Positions 8,198 to 16,993 of a stretch of 64,000 bases of DNA are shown in pieces. The notes below the pieces were generated by a model. It searched no databases. It was not told the origin of the DNA and saw only the letters and a program-made list of their open reading frames with translations. The translations under genes and the position numbers were made by a program. The stretch is from RUG420 sp045642465. GTDB taxonomy: Bacteria > Bacillota > Clostridia > Oscillospirales > Acutalibacteraceae. Each line of letters starts with the position of its first letter. The stretch's first letter is position 1. The DNA lies in the NCBI GenBank assembly GCA_045642465.1, contig JAZUIY010000016.1, forward strand, positions 372,001 to 436,000, read 5' to 3'.

Positions 8198-8680
8198 ATG
8201 AGAATTGGACATGGATATGACGTACATCGCCTGGTAGAAGGCAGAAAATGCATTGTTGGCGGTGTGGTCATTCCTTATGAAAAAGGGCTGCTGGGCCATT
8301 CGGATGCCGACGTGTTACTGCACGCCATTTCCGATGCCTTGCTGGGGGCTGCCGCACTGGGTGACATCGGGAAACATTTCCCGGACACCGACGACGCCTT
8401 CAAGGATGCAGATAGCCTGCTTCTGTTAAAAGAAGTGGTTGCACTACTGAAGGAACAAGGCCTTACGGTAGGCAACATAGATGCCACCGTTTTGGCACAG
8501 GCACCCAAAATGCGCCCTTATATAGATACCATGCGGAGCAATATTGCTGAAGCCTGTGGTGTCAGCGTAGACCGCATTAACGTAAAAGCCACCACAGAAG
8601 AGGGCTTAGGATTCACCGGCAGCGGTGAGGGCATTGCCGCCCACGCAGTTGCCCTACTTAGGGAAGGAGGAGACCAATGA
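8198..8680 (+). CDS. ispF: 2-C-methyl-D-erythritol 2,4-cyclodiphosphate synthase
   Basis: A 160-residue MEP-pathway enzyme that cyclises CDP-methylerythritol 2-phosphate, releasing CMP, on the way to isoprenoids. The zinc ligands DVH in GHGYDVHRL, the HSDADVLLHAI motif, GDIGKHFPDTD and the C-terminal KATTEEGLGFTG segment are all intact. The ATG follows AGAAAGGAAC. Its last 4 bases overlap cdaA. The usual partner ispD is not adjacent. Confidence 0.95.
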   Translation: MRIGHGYDVHRLVEGRKCIVGGVVIPYEKGLLGHSDADVLLHAISDALLGAAALGDIGKHFPDTDDAFKDADSLLLLKEVVALLKEQGLTVGNIDATVLAQAPKMRPYIDTMRSNIAEACGVSVDRINVKATTEEGLGFTGSGEGIAAHAVALLREGGDQ

Positions 8681-9561
8681 TTTCTAACATTACGGTACTG
8701 TTTAACCGTCTGGTCAGCGTGTTCTCCACCTATGACATTATTGGTGATACCTTAGACATCCTGTTCTTAACGGTACTTTGTTACTTTGTTTTAAAACTCC
8801 TGCGGGACTCCCGTGCACTGACCTTGGTAAAGGGCATTATTGTGTTTGTTGTGGCCTATCTTTTGGTCAACATCTTAAACATGGAAGCAGCCTCTTATCT
8901 CTTTAAAAAGGTCATTGACTATATCTTCATCATTCTGGCAGTTATTTTTGCGCCGGAACTGAGAAAGGCATTGGAACGGCTGGGTAACGCCAGGGGCTGG
9001 GCTTCTCTCCGGGCCCTGTTTACCAAGGCATCCAATGACAAGAACATCAGTACCTTCAATGAACAGGAATCCACCTGCATTAACTCCGTTTGTAAAGCGG
9101 CACAGCTGATGAGTGAAAAGAAGGTGGGAGCCCTTATTGTGTTTGAAAAGGACACTCCTTTGGGAGATATCATCTCCACCGGAACTCCTTTTGATTCTAA
9201 CGTAAACTCTTCCATTATTGACAGCATCTTTTACCCGGGTGCCCCAATGCACGACGGTGCCGCTGTCATTCGAAATGACCGCTTGGTAGCAGCCGGCTGT
9301 ATTTTGCCGCTGACTGCCAGAAACAACGACGTGGCCAAGGAATTGGGTACCAGACACAGAGCTGCCATTGGTATGTCGGAACAGTCTGACGCTATGATCT
9401 TGGTTGTGTCCGAAGAAACCGGCGGTTTGTCTATTGCCTGCAACGGGACTTTGCAAAGAGACCTGACGGATGGCGATGTACGTGATATCCTCTTAAACTA
9501 CCTTATCATCAAAGATGACAAAACCACGTTTGGGAAGGGGGTACTGAAGAATGGCAAATAA
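8677..9561 (+). CDS. cdaA: Diadenylate cyclase, membrane-bound
   Basis: A 294-residue DisA_N-domain enzyme that makes cyclic di-AMP from two ATP. The N-terminal 100 residues contain about three transmembrane helices, the CdaA arrangement. The catalytic domain carries GAPMHDGAAVI (the DGA motif) and GTRHRAAIG (the RHR motif). c-di-AMP controls potassium and osmolyte balance and cell-wall homeostasis in Firmicutes. It overlaps ispF by 4 bases and cdaR by 11 bases. In many Firmicutes the order is cdaA-cdaR-glmM; glmM is not here. Confidence 0.95.
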   Translation: MISNITVLFNRLVSVFSTYDIIGDTLDILFLTVLCYFVLKLLRDSRALTLVKGIIVFVVAYLLVNILNMEAASYLFKKVIDYIFIILAVIFAPELRKALERLGNARGWASLRALFTKASNDKNISTFNEQESTCINSVCKAAQLMSEKKVGALIVFEKDTPLGDIISTGTPFDSNVNSSIIDSIFYPGAPMHDGAAVIRNDRLVAAGCILPLTARNNDVAKELGTRHRAAIGMSEQSDAMILVVSEETGGLSIACNGTLQRDLTDGDVRDILLNYLIIKDDKTTFGKGVLKNGK

Positions 9562-10552
9562 TAACAATACCCGTTCTAAAATCAATACCCTTCTGAATAA
9601 CCAGAAATTCATGGCATTGCTTTCTGTTATTTTGGCCCTCTTTATTTGGATGGGCTTTACCTTGAAAGAAGCCGATGATATTACCCGAACGGTAGAAGAA
9701 GTGCCGGTTGTGCTGGACACCTCTGTTCCAAAGCAGAATGGACTGACGGCCTTCGGTGCGGACAACCTTACCGTAGACATTGACGTAGTTGGGGCCCGTT
9801 ATTTGGTAGGAGACAACGTACTGTCTGCCGATGACTTCGTGGTTACTGCCAAGGCAAACCAGGTTAACACCACCGGTACCTACACCTTGCATGTCAATGC
9901 ACAGTTGAAAGATACCAAGGAAAACATTGAAATTAAGGGCCTGTCCCAAGACTCTTTCGACGTTTTCTTTGATAAAGAAGAAACCAAACAGGTTCCGCTG
10001 GAAACGCGGGTGGATTGTGAAGGGGAACTGCTGGATTCCGAGGACTATATGACCTCTGACCCGGTTCCATCTGTGGAACAAGTCACCTTAACCGGCCCAG
10101 CTTCTCAAATGAGAAACTTTGCCAACGCCTATGCGGAAGTAACCACAGAAGGCGGTTTGAAGAAGACGGAAAAACTGCCTGCAGAACTGAAGGTAGTGGA
10201 CAAGAATGGGGCACAGCTCAAGTACATTTCCTGTAAGGAAAAGAATTTGACGGTAACCATTCCGGTGTTAAAGCAGGTGGAATTGCCATTGAGCCTTAAC
10301 ATTGAAAACATTCCGGATAATGTGAATCCGGATGATATTTTAATTTCCGTCAACCCGGCAACCGTACGCATTGCAGTAGATGTTGCCAGTGCCAAAGACT
10401 TACAAAAAATTGATTTGGGCACCGTAGACTACGGAGACTTAAAGCCGGGTATGAACACCTTTAACTTCAGTACGGAAGACATTACCCAGGGCATGACTCA
10501 AGACAGTCACGTGAACTATTACGTGGTTGTAACTTTACCGGAAGTAGCGTAA
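9551..10552 (+). CDS. cdaR: YbbR-domain regulator of diadenylate cyclase
   Basis: A 333-residue extracytoplasmic protein with one N-terminal transmembrane helix (roughly residues 18-36, FMALLSVILALFIWMGF) followed by YbbR-type beta repeats, seen as recurring P-V-x-L/V-T-x-P patterns (VPVVLDTSVP, VTLTGPASQM, VTIPVLKQVELP). CdaR proteins bind CdaA and modulate its activity. The 11-base overlap with cdaA supports this pairing. It is followed by a 43-base gap to the FG-GAP protein with no visible terminator. Confidence 0.88.
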   Translation: MANNNNTRSKINTLLNNQKFMALLSVILALFIWMGFTLKEADDITRTVEEVPVVLDTSVPKQNGLTAFGADNLTVDIDVVGARYLVGDNVLSADDFVVTAKANQVNTTGTYTLHVNAQLKDTKENIEIKGLSQDSFDVFFDKEETKQVPLETRVDCEGELLDSEDYMTSDPVPSVEQVTLTGPASQMRNFANAYAEVTTEGGLKKTEKLPAELKVVDKNGAQLKYISCKEKNLTVTIPVLKQVELPLSLNIENIPDNVNPDDILISVNPATVRIAVDVASAKDLQKIDLGTVDYGDLKPGMNTFNFSTEDITQGMTQDSHVNYYVVVTLPEVA

Positions 10553-10595
10553 TTTCCGAAAGCATCACAAAAAGTAACGAAAGGAGCAGACGTTT

Positions 10596-11957
10596 ATGAG
10601 AATGAAACGCGGGGTCATCTTTTATATTTTGACCTCTATTTTGCTCCTGGTTATGATTTACTTTTCCATCATGTCGTTCACTGCTCCCGGAGACTTAATT
10701 TCCCCACCCAACGTATACGGGGAAAATGTTGAAATCACCTCTGCCTTTAAAGCTTTCTTGGGAAAAGATGCCAAGAAAGTGGTTTTAAAGGCTCCTTCCG
10801 ACGGGGAAAACCGAACGGCCTATATTCAAGAAGATTTGGACGGGGATGGAGACCATGAAACCATCGTGTTTTATTCCATTGCCGGCTCCGAAGATACGGT
10901 TCGTTTCAACGTGCTGGATAGGGTGGATGACGACTGGGTCAGCATTTATGATGACAATGGCTATGGGAACAGCATTACCGAGGTTTCTTTTGACGACTTA
11001 AACAAAGATGGCGTCAAAGAAATCTTATTAAACTGGTCTCCGTTTGAAGGTGCTACCAACAACATTCTCACCATTCACACTTGGAACAGGAATGACCCAA
11101 CCCATCCAATTCGTACCCTGGTAAACCAGAGCTGCAATTTCTTTGGCTTGGCAGACTTGGATGGAGACAACAAAAACGAAGTGCTTACGGTGACTTCGGA
11201 AGCCTATTCCAGTGCCGCTTATGCAGCCCTCTTTAAGATGAAGTCGGAATCCGGCTTTATTCAACTGGGTACCGAAATTCCGGTGGACGGAAAGGTATCC
11301 AGTTTCGGGGAAATGAACCTGGTCAAGGTAAACGGGAAAACCGTAGCCCTCATTGATGAATATAAAGGGGAAGAGGCTATGATTACCGAACTCCTTTACT
11401 ATGATCAAAATAAGAAGACCTTGGTGGCTCCTTATACCCATACGGATAGCGTAGACAATACCTATTCGCTGCGGTACCCGGCAGTATTGTCCTTTGACAT
11501 AGATAAAGACGGAACCGTAGAAGTGCCACTTTGTGTAGGGGATGCCGCTCCGGCCAAGGATAACGGCGGTGAAACCGTTATGTTGAAGGCCATAAAATGG
11601 TGTAACCTGGTACCTTCCAAAGGCGCATACGCCTTGAAGGGAAAGCAGTTTGGATTTGTGGATCCGGAAAACAAACTTTTCCTTCGGATTCCGGAAGGTT
11701 CCATCAAAAACATTTTGGTTTACAAAAACAAACAGACCAATGTCATTACCATTTACTCCACCAAGGATGGCGTAAATGCCCATCAGCCGCTTTGCAGTAT
11801 TGTCATTAAACCGGTGACAGAAAAACTGGACAAAAACTTCTATACGTTCTCGGTAAAGAACAAAGAAATTGCCATTTATGGCACGCCAACCAGTGACGGT
11901 GAGGCAGCAGGTCTGACCAATAAATATTTAGAAAAAGCCATTGTATTTTTGGCGTAA
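10596..11957 (+). CDS. Membrane-anchored FG-GAP/VCBS-repeat protein
   Basis: A 453-residue protein with an N-terminal transmembrane anchor (residues 6-28) and no lipobox cysteine. The extracellular part contains four calcium-loop motifs of DxDxDG type: about residues 79-88 (DLDGDGDHE), 132-141 (DDLNKDGVKE), 186-195 (ADLDGDNKNE) and 300-309 (FDIDKDGTVE). These are typical of FG-GAP/VCBS propeller blades, suggesting a calcium-binding beta-propeller. The function is not recognised. It ends 10 bases before a two-component system, so a role as an extracytoplasmic sensor or accessory for that system is possible but is inference. Confidence 0.6.
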   Translation: MRMKRGVIFYILTSILLLVMIYFSIMSFTAPGDLISPPNVYGENVEITSAFKAFLGKDAKKVVLKAPSDGENRTAYIQEDLDGDGDHETIVFYSIAGSEDTVRFNVLDRVDDDWVSIYDDNGYGNSITEVSFDDLNKDGVKEILLNWSPFEGATNNILTIHTWNRNDPTHPIRTLVNQSCNFFGLADLDGDNKNEVLTVTSEAYSSAAYAALFKMKSESGFIQLGTEIPVDGKVSSFGEMNLVKVNGKTVALIDEYKGEEAMITELLYYDQNKKTLVAPYTHTDSVDNTYSLRYPAVLSFDIDKDGTVEVPLCVGDAAPAKDNGGETVMLKAIKWCNLVPSKGAYALKGKQFGFVDPENKLFLRIPEGSIKNILVYKNKQTNVITIYSTKDGVNAHQPLCSIVIKPVTEKLDKNFYTFSVKNKEIAIYGTPTSDGEAAGLTNKYLEKAIVFLA

Positions 11958-11967
11958 GGAGAATTCC

Positions 11968-12660
11968 ATGAAAAAAGTTTTGGTAGCAGAAGACGAAACC
12001 GCCATCCGGGAGTTTGTCGTTATCAACTTAAAGCACAGCGGTTATGAAGTTGTGGATGCAGCGGACGGTTTGGAAGCCGTTCAACTGTTTGATGCTCACA
12101 ATGACATTGACGTGGTGCTTTTGGATATTATGATGCCGAACATGGACGGTATTGAAGCCTGTAAGGAACTGAGAAAACGCAGCTCCAGCGTAGGCATTAT
12201 TATGCTGACAGCAAAAACAGAAGAAATGGATAAGGTTACCGGTTTGCTCAGCGGGGCAGACGACTACGTAACCAAGCCATTCTCTCCATCTGAATTGATG
12301 GCTCGTGTAGATGCGGTTTACAGACGGGTGGCTATGGTAAAAGGCAACCATCAAAATCAGAACTGCATTACCTTGGGAGAATTTGAACTGGATACCCGCA
12401 GCCGTTCTTTGACCAAGTCCGGGGCTCCAATTGAATTGACACAGGTGGAATTCCAAATTATGGAATACCTGTTTAAAAATCCAAACGCCGCTTTGGACCG
12501 CACCGACATTCTGCATTATGTTTGGGGCGAATCCTACTTTGGAGAAGAAAAGATTGTAGACGTTAACGTTCGCCGCCTTCGCATGAAGGTGGAAGATAAC
12601 CCGTCTTCTCCACGTCACCTCATGACCATTTGGGGAATTGGATACAAGTGGGTTGAATAA
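11968..12660 (+). CDS. OmpR/PhoB-family response regulator
   Basis: A 230-residue two-domain regulator. The receiver domain holds the acidic pocket near residues 8-10, the phosphoacceptor Asp53 in VVLLDIMMPNMDG, and the TAK lysine motif around residue 75-85. The C-terminal winged-helix DNA-binding domain ends with VDVNVRRLRMKVEDN and GIGYKW. The frame is open to 11941, but the ATG at 11968 follows TAAGGAGAATTCC. It pairs with the histidine kinase 34 bases downstream. The target genes cannot be read from the sequence. Confidence 0.93.
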   Translation: MKKVLVAEDETAIREFVVINLKHSGYEVVDAADGLEAVQLFDAHNDIDVVLLDIMMPNMDGIEACKELRKRSSSVGIIMLTAKTEEMDKVTGLLSGADDYVTKPFSPSELMARVDAVYRRVAMVKGNHQNQNCITLGEFELDTRSRSLTKSGAPIELTQVEFQIMEYLFKNPNAALDRTDILHYVWGESYFGEEKIVDVNVRRLRMKVEDNPSSPRHLMTIWGIGYKWVE

Positions 12661-12694
12661 AAGAACCTAAAATAGCAGGAAAGGAGGAAGAAGT

Positions 12695-14401
12695 ATGAGT
12701 GACCTGCCGGAAGTAGAACAGCCTATTTTGGAAAAGGAACCGGAAGAAAAAGTTTCGTTACGGGAAAAAATCAAAACCGAATTTTGGGATCCGGCTGACC
12801 GCTTTTTTGGCACTTTGTTTAAGGGTATTTCCGGCCGTTGGCTGAACTATACCATTGCCATCTTCTTCGCCCTTTTTTTCCTGTTTATCTTAATTGTATT
12901 TTTAACCGTCCGCAGTTATATGTATTCTACCGTGGACGAATATTTGGAAGCGGAAATGACCTCCGGTGTGGAAACTTATTTTGCCCCTTACTTAGGGAAG
13001 GGGGATGCGGTCTTTGACGAAGGAGCCCACAACTATGTGTCCAAGTTTGACAACGCTGCTCACATGGAAGCATGGGTCATTGACAAAGACGGCACTGTTG
13101 TGGCTACCACCAACGGATTTGAAGTGAATTCACCGGTAATGGATGACTATTATGACGCCATCAAAAACGGCGAACAGTTTGGCTATTACACCGGGAAAAA
13201 CCAATATGGAGAGCACATCAAATCCGCCACCATGATTCTGACCGCTCCGAATGGGGAAACCGGATACGCCGTCCGTTACATTGCTTCTATGGAAGGGGTT
13301 CGGACACAGCTGCGCTGGCTGCTGCTGGACAGTATCATTATTATCCTCTTAATCCTGATTATGATTGCGTTCCCATCCATTTCCTTCATTCGGTCTTTGG
13401 TTAAGCCTATTACCGAACTGAACGATGTCACCAAAAAGATTGCCTCCGGAGACTCCGAAGCCCGGGTAGCAGTTACGGATGGCGATGATGAAATATCAGA
13501 ACTGGGACGGAACTTAAACTTCATGGCAGATGAATTGGCATCTACGGAAAAAATGAAGAATGACTTCATTTCCACCGTATCCCATGAAATGAAGACACCG
13601 CTGACCGCCATCAAAGGCTGGGCAGAAACGGTGCGCTCTGTGGGGGCCGACGACCCGGTTATGACCCAACGTGCCCTGGACATTATTGTGGACGAGGCCG
13701 GCCGCCTTACCGGTGTTGTAGAGGACCTGCTGGACCTTTCCAAGATCAGTAACGGCAGACTGTCTCTGAAGTACTCCAAAATTGACCTTCTGGCGGAATT
13801 GGACGACACCATTTTCGTCTTCAAAGACCGCTCTAAGAGAGAAGGAATTGAACTGGTATATAACGCTCCGGCACAGCTGGCTCCTGCAGAAGGAGACCCT
13901 GACCGGATTCAGCAGGTCTTTGTAAACGTGCTGGACAATGCGTTTAAATATAACAAGCAAAACGGTACCGTTACCGTAGTTGCCACCATTCTTCCGCCGG
14001 TGGCAGACGGGGAAAAGGGTACCTTAAAAATCCAAGTGGAAGACACCGGTTGCGGCATTGCGGCCGAGGACCTTCCTAAGGTAAAGAAAAAATTCTACAA
14101 ATCCAATATTTCAGTACAGGGCAGTGGCATTGGCCTAGCTGTCTGTGACGAAATCGTCAAGATGCACCAGGGCACCTTGGACGTGGAGTCCGAACTGGGC
14201 GTCGGCACCTGCGTCACCATTTGCCTGCCAATTGAATATGTAGAACCGGAACCGGCTCCGGTTACCATGTTAGACATTGCGGAAGAAACCCCACTGGAAG
14301 AAGTGGAAATGGTACCGCCGGTATTGCCGGAAGAACAATCCCAATCTGAATCTACCAACGAAAGCGAGGAAACTCCTCTTGAACAAAGCACACAAGACTA
14401 G
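12695..14401 (+). CDS. Sensor histidine kinase with HAMP domain
   Basis: A 568-residue kinase. Order of parts: an acidic cytoplasmic N-terminal 48 residues, TM1 (about 50-72), an extracellular sensor domain of about 130 residues, TM2 (206-230), HAMP (231-285), the HisKA helix with His297 in STVSHEMKTPLTA, and HATPase_c with the N box NVLDNAFKYNK and the G boxes DTGCGI and SGIGLAVC. A Pro/Glu-rich tail of about 70 residues follows. The AAAGGAGGAAG ribosome site is strong. It is cognate to the upstream regulator by adjacency. Its 3' end overlaps the DUF1385 gene by 23 bases. Confidence 0.93.
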   Translation: MSDLPEVEQPILEKEPEEKVSLREKIKTEFWDPADRFFGTLFKGISGRWLNYTIAIFFALFFLFILIVFLTVRSYMYSTVDEYLEAEMTSGVETYFAPYLGKGDAVFDEGAHNYVSKFDNAAHMEAWVIDKDGTVVATTNGFEVNSPVMDDYYDAIKNGEQFGYYTGKNQYGEHIKSATMILTAPNGETGYAVRYIASMEGVRTQLRWLLLDSIIIILLILIMIAFPSISFIRSLVKPITELNDVTKKIASGDSEARVAVTDGDDEISELGRNLNFMADELASTEKMKNDFISTVSHEMKTPLTAIKGWAETVRSVGADDPVMTQRALDIIVDEAGRLTGVVEDLLDLSKISNGRLSLKYSKIDLLAELDDTIFVFKDRSKREGIELVYNAPAQLAPAEGDPDRIQQVFVNVLDNAFKYNKQNGTVTVVATILPPVADGEKGTLKIQVEDTGCGIAAEDLPKVKKKFYKSNISVQGSGIGLAVCDEIVKMHQGTLDVESELGVGTCVTICLPIEYVEPEPAPVTMLDIAEETPLEEVEMVPPVLPEEQSQSESTNESEETPLEQSTQD

Positions 14402-15356
14402 TATCGGCGGTCAGGCGCTGATGGAGGGCATTATGATGCGTGGGCCGGTCGGCTCCGCCGTGGCACTCCGTTTGCCTGATGGCTCCATTGAAGTGACCCC
14501 ACAGGAAGAAACCCATCTTTCCCAGAAACATAAATGGGCAAAATGGCCGGTAATCCGTGGCTCTATTGCCTTTTTTGAAAGCCTTTATTACGGCTACAAA
14601 TACCTGATGTATTCCGCAGAAAAAACCGGGTTTGACGACCTGGAAAACACCGAACCGGAATCCAAATTTGACCAGTGGCTCATGGACCACTTCGGCGAAA
14701 AAATGATGGCAGCCATTGGCATTATTGCCATGATTTTAGGCGTGGTTGTGGCCATGTTACTGTTCTTATGGCTTCCTATCTGGATTGTGGACGGCTTTGA
14801 CAAGTTCGTGACACATAACTGGTTAGAACTGCATCGCCTACACCCGCTGCTGGAAGGCATTCTGAAAATTATCATTCTGATTATTTACATGTGGGCCTGC
14901 TCCAAATATAAGGAAATTAAACGGGTGTTCATGTACCACGGTGCAGAACACAAGACCATTTCCTGTTATGAAGAAGGCCTGGAGTTAACCGTAGAAAATG
15001 TGAAGAAATGTACCCGCTTCCATCCGCGCTGCGGCACCAGCTTCTTAATTGTGATGCTGCTCATTGGTATTTTCTTCTACACCGTTTTGGCTTTTATTTT
15101 CCCGGGCATCGGCACCATCCGCTGGCTGTGGATGCTGCTGAAACTGTTGCTGTTGCCGCTGATTATGGGCGTAGGCTACGACTTCATTAAGTGGGCCGGC
15201 CGCTCGGACAGCAAGATTGCCACCTGGGCTTCCGCTCCGGGGGTTTGGATGCAGCACATCACCACCGTGGAACCAACCGATGACATTATTGAAGTGGGGA
15301 TTGCCGCATTCAATGCAGTGAAGACGGACAACCCTGAGGACGACGAAATTAAATGA
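14379..15356 (+). CDS. DUF1385 membrane protein
   Basis: A 325-residue integral membrane protein of the DUF1385 family, of unknown biochemical role. Family hallmarks are the N-terminal TSIGGQALMEGIMMRGP, the central MYHGAEHKTISCYE and the RFHPRCGTSF motif, with about four transmembrane helices. I chose the TTG at 14379, preceded by GCGAGGA, because the family normally begins just before that motif; the longer open frame lies inside the kinase gene. It overlaps prmC by 4 bases. DUF1385 next to prmC is a recurrent Firmicutes arrangement, usually with rpmE and prfA, which are not here. Confidence 0.88.
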   Translation: MNKAHKTSIGGQALMEGIMMRGPVGSAVALRLPDGSIEVTPQEETHLSQKHKWAKWPVIRGSIAFFESLYYGYKYLMYSAEKTGFDDLENTEPESKFDQWLMDHFGEKMMAAIGIIAMILGVVVAMLLFLWLPIWIVDGFDKFVTHNWLELHRLHPLLEGILKIIILIIYMWACSKYKEIKRVFMYHGAEHKTISCYEEGLELTVENVKKCTRFHPRCGTSFLIVMLLIGIFFYTVLAFIFPGIGTIRWLWMLLKLLLLPLIMGVGYDFIKWAGRSDSKIATWASAPGVWMQHITTVEPTDDIIEVGIAAFNAVKTDNPEDDEIK

Positions 15357-16213
15357 CCTATCAAGAACTGCTGAACATTGGCGTGGAGGCACTTTCCAAG
15401 CACGGCTTGGAAGATGCGGATTTTGATGCCCGCCAATTGCTTTACAAAGTATCTAGCTTTGACGCCAATGCATTCCTGTTAAACAAGGGGAATGAGGTGT
15501 CAGAGGCCCAGATAGATTACTACACCAACTGCATTGAAGAACGCATGCGGGGAACCCCACTCCAGTACATTCTGGGACAGTGGGAATTCTTCGGATATCC
15601 CTTCCTGGTTGGTCCCGGGGTGCTGATTCCAAGGCCGGAGACCGAACTGCTGGTGCAGATGGCAGTGGACTTCATTCAAATGCAGCCAAATACGGAAGAC
15701 CGCACTTGGCGCATCTTGGATTTGTGCGCCGGCACCGGATGCATTGGCATTTCTGTTTTGAAGCAGGTTCCCAATGCCACCGCCACCTTTGTGGAAAAGT
15801 CCAGAGATGCCTTCTCTTATTTAATGAGAAACGTAGAATTAAACGGCGTAGCAGACCGGGCTACCCTTATTTTGGGGGACATGACCGACGGCATGAACAC
15901 CTTGGGGGTAATGAGTCCGGACGTGCTTCTCTCCAATCCGCCTTATGTAAAAAGCTGGGAAATGAGTACCCTTCAGCCGGAGGTGCAAAAGGAACCGGCT
16001 ATGGCTTTGGACGGCGGTACCGACGGCATGTATTTCTTCCAATCTATTTTGAGGCGCTGGGTACCGAATTTGCTTCCTAATACCTTCATCGGACTAGAGG
16101 GAGGAGAGGACCAGGCAGATCAAATTGCGGACCTTTTGCAAAAACAAGTGAAAACGGTTTCCACCTGCCGAGATATTTACGGGGTGAAACGCTTCGTTTT
16201 TGGTACAAAATAA
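15353..16213 (+). CDS. prmC: Release factor glutamine methyltransferase
   Basis: A 286-residue SAM-dependent N5-glutamine methyltransferase that methylates the GGQ motif of release factors RF1/RF2. It has the N-terminal helical substrate-binding domain, the IPRPETELLV linker, SAM motif LDLCAGTGCIGIS and the catalytic NPPYVK. prfA, its usual neighbour, is absent from the window. A strong terminator follows the stop codon, closing the transcription unit that may begin as far upstream as ispF. Confidence 0.94.
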   Translation: MTYQELLNIGVEALSKHGLEDADFDARQLLYKVSSFDANAFLLNKGNEVSEAQIDYYTNCIEERMRGTPLQYILGQWEFFGYPFLVGPGVLIPRPETELLVQMAVDFIQMQPNTEDRTWRILDLCAGTGCIGISVLKQVPNATATFVEKSRDAFSYLMRNVELNGVADRATLILGDMTDGMNTLGVMSPDVLLSNPPYVKSWEMSTLQPEVQKEPAMALDGGTDGMYFFQSILRRWVPNLLPNTFIGLEGGEDQADQIADLLQKQVKTVSTCRDIYGVKRFVFGTK

Positions 16214-16223
16214 AGAAAAAAAG

Positions 16224-16255
16224 AGCTCTTTTCGTTGACGAAAAGGGCTTTTTTT
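16224..16255 (+). terminator. Intrinsic terminator after prmC
   Basis: An 11-bp stem AGCTCTTTTCG / CGAAAAGGGCT (one G-T pair) with a TTGA loop, followed by seven T. Confidence 0.85.
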
Positions 16256-16257
16256 AG

Positions 16258-16272
16258 TATGCTAATAGCATA
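16258..16272. promoter_or_regulatory. 15-bp perfect palindrome upstream of the M50 protease gene
   Basis: TATGCTA-A-TAGCATA, with 7-base arms around a single base, lies directly after the prmC terminator and 40-54 bases before the next start codon. It may be an operator or part of a promoter. No protein is known to bind it. Confidence 0.35.
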
Positions 16273-16311
16273 TATGTATTACTCTGTCTAGAAGAAGGAA
16301 TGAGGCCAAAA

Positions 16312-16980
16312 ATGCTGTTACAAGCCTTTGCAAGCGGAAACGCTTCCACCATTTTAATATCGCTGCTTGCCTGCGTATTTTTGGTGTTTGTAGCCGTTCC
16401 GGTTCATGAGTTTGCGCACGTTTGGGCCGCCAGCAAATTGGGTGACGACACCGGCAGAATGCTGGGCCGTTACACCTTGAATCCACTGGCTCATTTGGAT
16501 CCCATTGGCGCCATCCTTATTTGCCTCATTGGGTTTGGCTGGGGGAAACCGGCACCGGTCAATCCCAACCGTTTTGAAAATCCAAAGAAGGGCATGGCAT
16601 TAACTGCACTGGCAGGTCCTGCCACCAACATTATCATGACCTTCTTATTCCTGTTCGTTGGTGAAACGGTATTTAGCGTAGGACCTTTGGCAGGAACCAA
16701 TATTGGGGCTTATATTTACATTTTCTGCACTATTTGCGGACGCATTAGTATTTTCCTTGCAGTGCTGAACTTAATTCCTGTTCCGCCTCTGGACGGTTAC
16801 AACATTCTCTGCGGCATTTTGCCGGACAATGCCACCGCCTGGATTGAACAGAACCAGCGCATCATTTCTTTTGCGTTTATTTTATTTCTCATTACCGGCG
16901 TGTTAACCACACCGCTGAGTGCTTTGGCCAACTTGGTGCTGAACGGCATCAGCTTTATTTGCGGGTTACCGTTTGCGTAA
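16312..16980 (+). CDS. Site-2 protease family (M50) membrane metalloprotease
   Basis: A 222-residue polytopic membrane protein. The zinc motif HEFAH sits in VPVHEFAHVWAA in the second helix, and the third ligand is in the NLIPVPPLDGYN segment. This is the compact family lacking PDZ and CBS domains, common in Firmicutes. Substrate unknown. ATG 16300 abuts the AAGGA sequence; ATG 16312 has GAGG about 6 bases upstream and is preferred. It lies upstream of scpA with 13 bases between. The same pairing of an M50 protease with scpAB occurs in other Firmicutes. Confidence 0.9.
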   Translation: MLLQAFASGNASTILISLLACVFLVFVAVPVHEFAHVWAASKLGDDTGRMLGRYTLNPLAHLDPIGAILICLIGFGWGKPAPVNPNRFENPKKGMALTALAGPATNIIMTFLFLFVGETVFSVGPLAGTNIGAYIYIFCTICGRISIFLAVLNLIPVPPLDGYNILCGILPDNATAWIEQNQRIISFAFILFLITGVLTTPLSALANLVLNGISFICGLPFA

Positions 16981-16993
16981 GAAAAGAGGAACC

